Source: Corbicula japonica (lineage: Eukaryota > Mollusca > Bivalvia > Venerida > Cyrenidae). Taken from it: a stretch of DNA of 64,000 nucleotides. The notes beneath the pieces were generated by a model. The model saw only the letters and a list, made by a program, of their open reading frames with translations. It was not told where the DNA came from and searched no databases. The DNA lies in NCBI GenBank assembly GCA_038501625.1, contig JAZAYU010000883.1, positions 62,001-126,000 on the forward strand, read 5' to 3'. The translations under genes were made by a program, and so were the position numbers. Below, piece after piece: positions 12,601 to 25,900 of the stretch. Each line of letters opens with the position of its first letter. Position 1 is the stretch's first letter.

Positions 12601-15600
12601 GCCCTATGGTAAAATTTCCCTGTAATTTAAACAATTCGTTCTTTCCTTAAAATTTAAAGCTCAAGAAAAGCAAGCAAGATATGAAATGTGAAAATATGTA
12701 ACACGTTTGGGCTTGCAATTTCACCATCAACGAAATGGAACATTCTCTATATTATTTATCGTTTGTAAAAAGTAATATTCGAGTGTCGATTATTGTTAAT
12801 ATTTTCCCAGCAAGAAAGAGCATTAATCTCACCATGTTCTTTTTACACAATCTATTGCAAATCATGTTTAAAGTAGGTGACTAAGCAATTTCTGTAATAT
12901 TTCAATTTAATTGCTTCAGTTCTGTTCCATCCCAATATCTTTTAACATAAAATATCTTGAAAAACTATTAACAAAGTTGATAATGATTTTCATGCCATAT
13001 TAGGAAAAGGGGAAATATTGTGCGACAAAGCAGATGCAGTTTATCGTTACATGCAAACACTTAGTGGAAATAAAAATAATAACGTTTTTGATTGGTTGTG
13101 TGTTGCCGATTATGAACTTTAATGGGAAAGAAATTAAAACTGTGAACGCACACGACATACAATAGGTATAATGTGTCAGAGAAGATAACACAACTTTTCA
13201 TACCAGAGACAATTATATTTAGTCAATTTTGAAGAGGTGAGAAAATATACTAATGGTCACTTGTTTATACAACTCCAGTTTTAAACAAGAATGTCTGCTA
13301 AACCCATTTTCACACAAATTATATGCATGCATACCTGATTGCTATAAGTATAACTGACGACGTTACTGAACTTTACTTTGATAGAAAGGTGAAATATGCA
13401 TATCAGGAATCGCCACATTCAGAAAAAACAGCAACCCTACACAGTCAAGAAGAAGAAAGGGGGAGAGAGCATGGTAAATAAAATGATCAGTTTCAAAAAA
13501 GACACCACTAACAATAAACAAAAATGAGAACCCGAGGGGTTACCGCCTTGGAGCGGCCAGTAGCAAATCAAATTGCCACTGGGGGTTTAAACCAGGTTCT
13601 AGGGTGCACCAACCTCACACTTGCCCCAACAGGTTCTCATATCACAAAACAAGTACAAGTTGTCTTGGTGAAAAGACTCCAACCCACTTATCGGCTTAAC
13701 AATGTTGCATGCAAAAGCACACAAACATATAAAACATAAGAATCTAAGAGCATTACAAAGCCGAAGGGGCGGGTACTCAATGATTTTACCGAGACCAGAG
13801 CTGCTGGAGTAAAATCAGCAAGAACACGATGACAGGGATAAAGAAACAAATCGAGCTTCTAGGTTCTTTTAAGAAAAGATTTCCCCATTAACCTTCATAG
13901 AGTTGAATGTCATAATTTATTATGTATGACGTTACAAGGACAGGGGTGAGTTACTGACTTGTTTTCAACGCTTAAATATTTCTTGAGACGGCATGAATCA
14001 TTTTTGACTGTAGACGGCGCGTTCAGTTGTAATATATCTTTCGTGTAAGACATCAAATAATAATTTTCTTATTAAACATAGTCCGGTACGTGGAATTAAA
14101 AAAAGAGGTTGATTTAGTGTGTGTTTTGTTTTGGAAAGATTACAGAATAAATTAAATTTCAATTCCATTTATGCTGATTGCGATGCTCAATCAAACTAAG
14201 CTTGCAGTATTTATTTATTTTAATTTTCTCGTTATATCACCTTTAAGATTCTTTTAAAATGTTGCAAAAAAACCAAAGATTGATTTAGTTTCTGTTTCAC
14301 TAAATGAAACAAAACCGTACTAAGTTTATGGACGGTTTCTTTTTTTCTCTTGTTAGTTGTTAAAAACTTTTTTTAAAATCTATTGTCTTTTAGTTGCAAG
14401 TTTTGCGGCCTGTTTTGATAAACAAGCAGATTGCTCTTGTTGTAAAAGCGGCGAGTGTGCCAATCCAAGTGACGAGACATTTTCATGCAATGGATGTATT
14501 GAAGGATATACAGGACATGACTGTAGAGAACCATGTCCAGAAACTTGCGTGAATTGTTCACAATTTTACTTCAATGGAAATAGAACATGTTTTGCTTGTA
14601 AAAACGGGTTCTACAATGGAAAACCAGAAGATATTTCGTACCATCCGCTACAAAACGATTGTAGCCTATCATGCATTAAAGGTTGTGAATTGTGTGCGTC
14701 TTACACACAGTGTACGCGATGCAAAGTTGGATTTTATATGAGCAAGACTGGAGATTTAAAAGGAAATTCTGTGTGTATACGTTGTCAAGATCACTGTAGA
14801 ACATGTATATCAGATTCCAGCTGCACCGAGTGTGATTCTGGTCTTTTCCTGGAAGGAAGTGAATGCAAACTCTGCGAATCTGGCTGCATATCTTGTAATG
14901 GTTCCAACAGTTGCAATGAATGCCATAAAGGATTATATCTCGATAACGGCCGATGCGTCGATTGTGCTAATGGATACTGGGGAAAGACTTGTGAAAACAT
15001 GTGTACAACAGGATGTAGGGATAATGTTTGCAATAGTCAGAACGGATCCTGCATTCACGGCTGTCAGGATAACTACATTCAGAACGGAGATGGACTTTGT
15101 GGTAAGCACCTTATCCTATAGGTCAAAGGTCAGATAATAAGTTAAAGTAATGGTGTAAATATGTGTGAATTTGTACCGACTACTCATGCAAGTTTTTTTT
15201 TTATTCCCTTTTCGATGTTCTACTGCAATCCGTCGCTAATTTAGTATTTTATCTGTGCGATGGTTATTAAAAATAAATCCAAATATTTTTTGCAAGGGAT
15301 TAGCTTAAATGTAGTGTTTCTTTTAAAATTTCGCATTATTTTCTTAAAATTTTTATTATCTGAAGAGCGTCAAATTACATAATCATGTGTTTTATTTTAA
15401 TAAGCGATTATTAAAATATGTACAAGTATTCAAATCGGTATGAAACATACTTAAGATAACAGTTACACTAAGTTATTTTTTTAATTCCGCGTGGCATTTA
15501 AGTTATTTCTATAATTGTTTATATTTCAGTCATTAAAGCAAAACACGGGTCTGTTCCACTAGTTGTTGGACTGATCGTCGGTGCATTGGTACTTGTCACT

Positions 15601-18275
15601 TTTTTCGTGATACTGTATTTTTTCTTCAGAAGGTATGAACATATTGTTTTAAGATTATTGTTCTTTTCCGATATTTAGTAAAATAAGTGTATATCATTTT
15701 ATGACATATACAATGTCATTTGTTGTCATTCAAAAACATAAAATCTGTAATATATGTACTGGTTAATGTGTTGCCAGGTGCCCTTCGACCGCTTGGATGT
15801 TGTTGAGGGATATACTAACATGGGGTGAAGTACTTAATAAACTAAACCACGCTTATTTGAATACCCCACATTTTCAGAGAAAACTTCTTATTCTGTATCC
15901 GGGTTATATTAGATGTTTGGATACATTTCAATTCGCTCTCGTGTTTCATCTGGTTTATATTAGAAGTTTCATGGACATCCATATCACTCTGGTCAAATTA
16001 CGCTGCCCCGTACACATATGTATCAAGAGACGACTTTCTTTAAAGTTCTTACGATGAAATCATTCAGCTTACCAAACTGACTGATCACTATCGCAAACAA
16101 TGCACTTGTTGATAAATACCTTGTCACAGAGAAGGTATTGAGATTGAGTCAGAAAGCAGTCTATAGGTTCGTAACATTGCTTGTTGCATAATATGGTTTA
16201 TAAATGTAACTCAAATGATAGATACAACTCAACATCTGCATAGTAATGCCATAATATTAGATTGTTATTATTATTATCGTTAGAAGCGAACTTTTATGTG
16301 ATATTATTATATTGTGCCTTTTGTTTCTTTCAAACAGAAGGAAAACCAAAAACAGTCAAAGCCGTCCTCATTACAAATCAGGTTTGTATTTTCTTTTAAT
16401 TCAGATGTCATTATTTCAAAATATTTTACAAAATTTATTACTTGCACACCAATTTATTTATAATCAAACTTGTAACGTTGCATTGGTTTTACGTCATTGC
16501 TCCTTTCGTCATTGCTATGTCATAGACGAAAAAGAAAAGTGTTAAACGGCACAATACAGTTCCCTCAAACTTTGCACAAAGCAATGCTATATGTGTATGG
16601 TTATTTTACATACGTTAAGAAAAAATTAGAATATTACAGTAAAGAAAAATAGTTAGACCTAAAATATCCCTAAAATTCTATTTGCAATTTATCAACACAA
16701 AATAACAATTCAAATGTCAACATGAGCTAAATGATACTGACAAAAATATATAATGTCCGCGAAAAGAACTTTAAATTATGAAGAGAGGAATTAACATTTT
16801 CTAATTTCGCGACCTTGAAATTGAATGTCAAACAAATTTTTACAAATGACTAACATTTTATACATTTGTTAGACCAAAGGACCTTAGATATTGCTGCGGG
16901 TAACTCATTACTCACAAATACATTTAAATTGATGTTTAGTGTTCCTTTTGTGATAAATTGCAAATATAATTTTTATGATATTTTAGGTGTAAATATTTTC
17001 TCATTAAATAACTGTTTTAAAGTTTCTTAGCATAATATTATGTAAATCAAACATTGTTTAAAACATGGGTTTGTGCAAAGTTTGAGGGAACAGCATATTG
17101 TCATTGAGATTTTGATATTTTTATTTTTTTGTCTATAACATAGCAATGACGAACGGAGCAATACCTAAATCAGACAGAGTTAATGCCTTTATTTCAACAA
17201 AATTATTAACACGGTCATAAATTGAAACTTCCAAATACCGTTTTATCATGATCTCACAAAACACGTGATTTGCTCGTGATGCACAGTAAAATTTTCCAAC
17301 AAACTATTGACAACCTGGCGAATCCATATAAATAAAATGAATTAACACGGGATGGCCTTGCCTATGTATCGTTCATTTATGTAATGGCAAATGCATTAGT
17401 AAACATCAAGGTATTTTTACTTCTTATTTCTATGAAAAATATTCATATATCTAAGATTTCATAGCGCGTATTGCATATGGTTATATAAAATGTCTGTACA
17501 TAATATTCCGTAAAAGAAAATAAAACTTTATTGAAATTTTGCGAAAAACATATTTATATGAACTAGCAAAAACGTGTTGTTCTTTTTTATGTTGTTTTTG
17601 TTCTCTTTAAGTTGTAGTAATAACAACATTTATATTACAAATTATTTTTTGAGACTAATATAAAAACGTTTTAGTTGCGCAATCTGATCTTGAATATCAA
17701 GCCAACTCGATTGTCATGAATACACTGGAAAACGGTCTCGGGACCCACACAGATCACAGCAATTCCAATCCCAGTGAGGTAAGATAATTCATTTATTATT
17801 ATGTTAATATTATATAATCTTTAAAATTGGCCGTATGTTTCTGACATAATGTAAATTAAGTCCCCTTTGTATGATTCTATATTTCTTTTTGATTTTGTTT
17901 TCCTTTAGTCAATAGAAAACCCGTTATAATATAACATGCCTAATCATCACACTACATAACCGGGGCACGTCGCAGCAGAGCGCGCATGTAGCAGCAGATT
18001 AGCTAAATATCGAAAAAGTTTACAGTGGGGTATATATTCCACATAATAGTTTTAGATATTCTATATAATACATGTACTAATGCCCCCCCCCCCCCCCCGC
18101 TCAATTTTGCTGTTTGTTGTTTAAAGCTGATTTCAACAATTTGCTTAGTTACGTGAACATTGTAAAATTATCTCCACGGTCCACCCAACGCCGTTTCTGG
18201 GTATTCAACTATTGTAAAATTGGATTTTCTACCAACTGTTTGATCCCTACTGTCCACCTAACGCCGTAAGAAGGA

Positions 18276-18354
<79 letters not shown>

Positions 18355-19923
18355 GAAGAAATTCGTAATCAGTATAACGAATGGTTTGGAAATTCGGAAA
18401 CTAGAGTTTTCTGCATACGTTTCACTAAACCTGTATACAGCTATTTACGCACATAAACAAACCTTAAGAATAGGATAACGCATAAAAAATTCTAATAAAT
18501 CGATGCATAAAAGTGTTGTGCCTTATACATTTCAATTCAACGTACATGATGAAAACTCCATAGAATCTTAATATTTCAGGCCTCCTCACACATAGGCGAA
18601 TCCATTCAGCGCAGCCCGACGAATTGGGTAAATTTAGCAATACTTGCGAATTTTTAACGAAATTTTTCGAAAATTTATTACATAATTTGAAATATAACGA
18701 AAGGCAAACGTAGTGGAACTATTCGTTGCTGATGATTTACGAAGGGTGTCGAAGGGTTACTGTTTCTCGCTAAAATGCGTTGGGTCGCGCAAACAATCTG
18801 TGTTAATTCCTTTAGCGAATAGGAACGCAATCATGCGAACCGAAGCGCAGTTTTGCGCACGCTTCCGATGCCGTCCGTTGCTTTGCGAAAGAGAATTTCC
18901 GCATCCGGCCGTTAACGGATGCTAAACAATACTGGAGAAAACCAAGTGGGTCAAATATCAGTTTTTTTCTTGAAAGAAAATTCGTAAGTATAATATCTTG
19001 TATTAGTATAATTACGTCTCTTGTAGGCATATTGTTTTAAAGATTATTTACATTTTGTACATGTATGTTCTTCTATCCCTTCAATTAGGAGTTGTCGGAG
19101 AGGCAGCAACTGATATAGGTCTACACTTTTATTATTATTACAAAGTTCTGATGTTTATTAACAATCGGCTTCCGTATCTTAAATAAGGGTTTTTTAAATT
19201 TATTATTTTTTTACTTTTCCTTCATATTTTGAAATTTATATTTTGGTACATTCCATTATTTGAATTAGACTTTGAGTTAACATTTGATTTCTCACAACTT
19301 TCCATTACTTTGCTTGCTGTGCTGCAGCACCTGATAATGACAGTCATGTTATCCTACAAGCTGCGATCTCTCCTCCATCGCCCAGGTCTCCTCATTTGTC
19401 CCAATGGTCAACCAGTGCTTTCTGCATAATGGATTACCTCATCCTTATGTTGTCCAGAATACAGATCTTGACAATCAGCTTCTCTGTAAATGAACTGTGG
19501 TTCTTCTTTGAGATGAGTATCATAAAAAACCGAAAACAAATTTTACCATGCGTAGAATTATAACGTGAAAATATTTCTTTTAAAAATGAAATTAAAGTCA
19601 GACTTCGATAGGTCGAACTCGGTTGTTTGAATTTATGCTTTTCGAACAATTTTAATGTACCGAGAAATAATGATTTGTGCTCTGTAAGTAAATATTCTTG
19701 TTTAAGGGAGTATTTTTATTGAAATTTTTATTACCGGAAAAGAAACTTGAACATCTGGCAATTAAAACAAATTACAGTCCCTGCAACAGTCAGTGAAGAT
19801 TGTATGTTTTGTTTCGTCAAATAACGATAATAATTCAGAGTCAGCTTGTTACCGTGACCACACAACGTGAACTTATACATATAGACTGAGTCGACAAAGC
19901 CAGTAAGATGATGCTAAAAAGCC

Positions 19924-19977
<54 letters not shown>

Positions 19978-22900
19978 GTAATAATAATAATAATAATAAA
20001 TAAATAAATAATAATAATAATAATAATAATAAGTAGAAAAAGAATAATAAGTAGAAGAAGAATAAGAATATAAGATAGCAGAGCTGGCAGGCTTTCTGAT
20101 GGTTATGTGTTTGCTATCAATGGCAGCAACACAACTCATTAGATCCACTTCTTGTGGAAACCATCAACCATTTGTTTCCGTTCTTCAGGTGTAAAGGGAG
20201 CTGTTATAGTCTCATCAACATGTTCCTGACAAATACCATTGCGTTACAAAATTCCTCTGACTGCTTCAGAGAGGGTTTTCTCAGCAACCGGCCTGCTGCA
20301 GTTTTCTCCAGATGGGACGAAATCATGCTTCACGTCTACACGGCCTCTAATAAACTTGTGAATGTTAAGTTGTTTTGGGGAGACCTATTGGTGAGCCACA
20401 GCAGCTACATACTTTATCGTCAAGAGATTTATAAATTCCATTCTGAAGAAGGAATAACTTTAAATATCGGCATTTTGCTCCATCGTTTTACTTATTAAAA
20501 TAAACTGTTCATATACTAAAGACTACTCAAGATGCGTTATGATTAGTATGTCATATTGACCCTTAGTAATAATTCGTATGCCAGCGTATGTCGTTCGTTT
20601 TAAGAACGTCAACCAATCGCTACAATTTGCTTTTATTCGCCATGAAATTACGGATTCAGTTAGCAGCGATACGTTATTATTCGCTAGGTTTCGCAAACTG
20701 TCGCAAAGATTCGTCATGAGATCGCTCTCGATCGCTTGATATGCAAATAAGTTGATCCGGCCCGGATAACTTGCGAACTCTAACGCAAGTTGACGAAAGC
20801 TATGCGAAGGCTTTGTGATTGTTTAACGTATTGAAACTAATGTATACGAATCACAGACGAAACTTTTATTCGCCACAATTTTTTGAACATGTTCAAAATT
20901 TTCTGACGAACTAGCCTAATCGCAACGATTGGTAACGCTCATAAACGCACTCATACGAACACTACCAACGATGTACAGCGTGCATATATTATGAATGCGA
21001 ACGAATACTGCTCAAGTACTATTCGCCAGAATACGCAAGTTGACGTCGGGGGCTTTTGCCTATGTGTGAGGAGGCCTTTAGAATGCGCATAATTTCGGCG
21101 AAAATGGTTAACTAATAAAGTAATTACAAGGCTTTAAAGATTTAAATCGATGTGTTTTTTCTTATCGAAATATCGAAAAATGACGTCAAAAACCACTTGG
21201 TATGGCCACATTACAATACAGGTCATTAAATATAAATACATGTGGTATATATAATAAACCCACTGTCGGCTGTTTTCTATATATTGGTACAGTTTTAATA
21301 AGATGTTTGAATGTGTCAAACCTGACAAATTAGAACATACTGTTCGTGTATATGATGACGTCAGTGATGATGTCACATCATACAAAACAGTGCAAACAGC
21401 AAACGATGTGTCTATATTGATTTAAAACACAGATTTTGTTCCTATCCCAAATTGAAACCACATTGAAATGTATACTATCAGATCTATATTTCACCTTATT
21501 TTCAAATATAACATTTATAGTTTGGGTTTAAAAGATAATAAAATATAAAATTTTATATAAAATTAACTGTTGTTTTTCAGTTTCTTTCGATAATAGTGAT
21601 AGAAAGCTGTTTAAAATATTTAAACCGGAAATGAATTTCAGAACTATTTTCTATTGCTTCATAAGTTATGAGTGGATATTAAGCGGCAACTATTTTGGGG
21701 CACTCCACGGGGAACAAGAAACTCTAAGTTTAAAGTTCTTTACTGATAAATGTGTCAAGAAAACATAAAATAAAAATAAATTTGTTTGTTTCAGTGAAAT
21801 ATCGATTTTATTTCACTTGTGAAAACCAGAAACCTGTTTATTCACTCTTGGCTACGCCACTCGTGAAAATATCAGTTTCTTGAGTACACTAGTGAAATAA
21901 AACCGATATTTCACTGACACCAACAAATATTCTCTATATACTGAATCTTTATTTTACATGATAGTTCAGTGAAATTTTCAGTAATGTTTTCCATAAAGAC
22001 TGCTTTATTATCTCATTCATTTGTGAATATAATTCTTTGGCCAAAAAAATGTGCAAAAATGTACCCACCCCTTTTCATAAACTGACGGGATTCTACGGAA
22101 CGTTCGTCGAGAAATGACGCTCAATAAAGGGGCCGTCACACTTTGACGTTCTGGTTAACGTCCTCTCAACGTTTCAATCGTTCATTTTTGGAGCGTTCTA
22201 CAATTAGGATGACACATCTGGCGTATTATTAACGCTATAATGACGCTCATTTGACGCCAAAAGGACGTTACTTTCACTTTAGTCACACGCTGCGTGCGCT
22301 AGGAGACCGTTCAGCGGTCGTTGACAGGTCGCCAGTGAGTCGTTCACAGCAAAGCAAACGATTTGTAACAGCCAAGTAACGCTTGAGTAACGAGTGACTC
22401 ATGATAGCCGAACGCGTGCAACACTCGGCGAACGTTAGTAAAACGTTCCACAAACGTTCTTAAACGTTCTTCAGAGTTAAAAATTAAACGTTGAAGAACC
22501 CTGGTCTCAGTGAAAATGTTTGTGCATGTTCAAAAATATTTCTTCGGACCAGCGTTCTCCGCCGATTCTCGGCGATCACCGACGTTCACCAACGTTCACT
22601 AGCGTTCGCAAAACGCACTTCTGGCGCTACCCCAGCAACCATGGACGACTTACAACGTTTCCTCAAACGTCGTAGAACGTCATAGTGTGACGGCCCCATA
22701 AACGCCAAAAGGATGTTCGTTTCACTTTAGCCACGCGCTGCTTGCGCTGAGGAACCGCTCAGCTGTCGTTTACAGGTTACCAGTGAGTCATTCACTGCAA
22801 AAAGAACGATAAGTGGTAACAAGAAACACTAGAGTAACGGTTGATTAACGATAGCCAAACGCGTGAAACGCTCGACGAACGTTAGTAAAATGTTCCAGGA

Positions 22901-25900
22901 ACGTTATTAACGTTCTTCACCTTTAAAATTAAACTCTGAAGAACGCTGGTCGCAGTGAGAACTTTTGTGTTTGTTCAAAACGTTTTTTTCGAACAAGCGT
23001 TCTCCATCGAATCCTTGAGATCACCGACGTTCACTAGCGTTCACACAACCCTCTTTTTGGCGATATCACAACAACCATATGTGACTACTTACGTTTTCTT
23101 AAACACCATAGAACGCTGACTAGAACTCCTTGGTGTGACCTTCACATGGTTCAGTGTTCAGAGTTATAGTGACGAATCCTAAATACACTATACACTTTAA
23201 CGAAAAGTGTTGCTTTTATTTAAAATGTCATAAAATTATTCTTGGTTAAAACTTCGAATTGTTATAATCACGACCAGTAATGTAACTAAAATAGCGCATG
23301 TATCACGTGTAATTTCTTTGTCACGGACTTCAGGATCCCAGATATCGTTAGGCAGGTTTGCCAGTTTTTATTACGATTACCGTATGATGGAACAATTTAA
23401 TCTTAGCTCTAAATGTGTCAGAGAAAACATACAGCTATGATACATGTACTTACTGTCTGATATATCGAACATTTATATTAGTCAGAAAAATATATAAGTA
23501 AACACATGTATCTAGCTACAGCACGTTTACTTCTTAATAGCATTTATTTCAATGAAACTGTTGTTTTTGTGTCCGCTATCACCGAATGATCAATCGATAG
23601 GGCAGATATTTAAAAACAATGACGATTCAATACAACCATATGAATAAACTCGTATTATAACGAGTATAAGGTTTACGAATTTGATTCTGTTTATTTACAT
23701 TAATGTTATTATTTTAAATGTTATCAGGTACAGAAAAAAAATGAACAGTTTGCCGACGAAAATTCTCAGGATGAGAATGACGGTTTAACTCAAGAAAAGG
23801 TAAATATACTCGGCAAAATAAGTTCTGCACACTTGGACATTTTATAAAATATCTTTTTAATTTCACCAAACGCAACAAAGTGATATATATCAAATAAAAC
23901 AGCCATTCAAACTTAACAATGTAAAAAAAATCAGAAATAAAATCCGATCACTATTTTCAAAGCAATCCATCAACAAAAGTTGCAAAAATCACTAAACTTA
24001 TAATGAGTAAATCCACCACGATGAACTCGGCATTCTTCCAAGCGCCGTCTCATGGAGTTCTTAAACCAGGCATTTTCAATTTTGGAATAAGTTTCCGTTC
24101 GTGAACACGAATACCAGAAATAACTAGATGCCCAACGGCACCTGCTCTGTCTTTTTTTTTAGAAATACGACTAGGAGGCCTTTGAGGTTCGACATTTGCC
24201 ATGACCGTCAAATTGGTTAATTTGACTGTCACGGCAAATGTCGAACACACCGGCATTCATTGGTGATAGTCAGAATTAAATTAATTTGAATTACAAACAA
24301 TGCAAATAAAAATGGGTGTTTATTGCATTCCTTGGTTGTTTTATACACTTTATTAACAGGATGCTAAGACTCGATAATACAGAATGGAAAGTGTTCGAAT
24401 CATCGCTAAACTGTTTTGACATATCTTTACCCTCTAGGTCAATGAGTGAGACAATATGATAATTTAATTTAATAAAACTTAAGTTTGAATGTTATTCTGT
24501 AATTGCTTGGTATCAACTTTTGATTATTTCCTGTTGCCATCATCGCAGTGCATCCTTATAATTGCTATAAAAAAGATTATTGCATAGATTTCACACCTCT
24601 ACCGTGATACAGCATATTTTGCAACTTTTGACTGTTGACCCCTATCATACTCACACTGATATTTCCTGGTTATTTACCAACCAATTTTTATTCCGTTTTC
24701 GTCTTTCACTCCGCAAACAATTACTCTTTACATAAATGTAAGTATTTATACTTGTTATTTTCTACATTATAAAATTTTCACAAAAGAACACTTGTGTGAA
24801 GAACTTTTTTTGTTGGGTATATAATGGATAGACCTAAGAAAAGGCAAGTCGTACATTTCATGTTATCCCACGGCATACGCTGGCTGTTTAAATCGTATAG
24901 AATTCAGTAAAAATACTGCTAATGAACTATTTTAAATGGTCTTGATGCCTTTTAGATGTATTCGCTGACATTGGACAAATATTATAAACATGGTATATTC
25001 AGAACAACTTATAAGTAAACTAAATTGTAGGTACTCATGATGTATAGACAGTTCTCTTTTGCAAAATTGGTGTTTTACACTTTTATTATAATATTCCTTT
25101 TATTTTTAAGGTACAGCTAAATATCGAACTGAATGCAAAATGCGATTCTGCGGATGAAAATGACGGTTTAACTCAGGACAAGGTAAGTAGACCGGTTTGA
25201 ACTAAAAAGAAATACCACAGGGACACATCGTGTTATCCTACATCATACACTCGCTTTTAACTAAGTGGACTCCGATAAACTCCAGAAATTAAGTGTTCTG
25301 TATAATGCAAAACCTAGCACTTGGTATTCTTACATTAGTGATTATAAAATGTTTTTATTCGGAGTCATTTTCGACTAAAAGAACACGTGACCTGTATAAC
25401 ACTAATTTGAGGGACGATGATTCTCTGTTTCCAAGTACATCTCTTAAAAAAAAATATACTGAACACATTTTAAGTGAATGTTTTATCAGGTGATTATTTC
25501 AAAAATGTTTGATCAGGCAAATTAAATGTTGTGAGTAAAGTCTTGATTGACAAAATCCAGTTTCAATTTCACTTGGAAATTAATCTACGGATGTTACTTT
25601 ACTTTCAAACGGCGAAGAGTTTGTCGTTAGTCAATAAACGAATAATTAAACCTTCCTTAAAATTTCACTTACACATAATATATGCGCTAAAGGGTTTGGT
25701 TACAATCAAACCAAATCATTTGGAAACATACCAAACATCCTGAAGTTTGTAATAATTATTGTTTAAAAGATAATTATTTCAAATTAAATTTTAAAGGTGT
25801 CTTTATTGTAAATCTTTCATACAATATACTCCCGCGGCGTCAATGCTGTTGTTAATGTTGTTCATTATAATCTAAAACAAAAACTTCAATATATTATTTA

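Larger units (their letters stand above)
9693..14393 (+). other. gene A intron 1, rich in repeats
   Basis: A 4.7-kb intron between the signal peptide and ectodomain exons (GTATGT...TTTTAG). It holds the foldbacks at 10388 and 11257 and three fragments of the dispersed 3'-repeat family. No host exon is seen inside. Confidence 0.7.
15102..17674 (+). other. gene A introns 2-4
   Basis: Introns around the transmembrane and basic exons. AT-rich; open frames at 15797-16057 and 16312-16545 overlap intron sequence and carry no motif. Confidence 0.6.
18578..21077 (-). mobile_element. PIF/Harbinger-like DNA transposon, decayed
   Basis: The 2.5-kb element is bounded by inverted ends aggcctcctcacacataggc (left) and the reverse complement of the same 20 bases (right, ending 21077). 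Inside, on the minus strand, are fragments of a PIF/Harbinger transposase (separate entry). The flanking triplets are ttc and tta, close to but not an exact 3-bp TWA target duplication. A (TAA)n microsatellite interrupts the interior. The family assignment rests on the transposase motif. Confidence 0.75.

Noticed and set aside
14357..14393. Apparent start of the gene A ectodomain frame at 14357 (leader-like LLKTFFKIYCLL)
   Set aside because: The codon is TTG, and a strong splice acceptor at 14393 joins in frame to the true signal exon at 9636. The leader-like part is intron.
19873..20148. Minus-strand frame with a long tyrosine run
   Set aside because: The run is a translation of the (TAA)n microsatellite; only its N-terminal part is meaningful, as Harbinger transposase.
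24050..24256. 68-codon minus-strand frame (MPVCSTFAVTVKL...)
   Set aside because: Half of it is translation of the palindrome at 24187 and the rest has no family resemblance I can defend.
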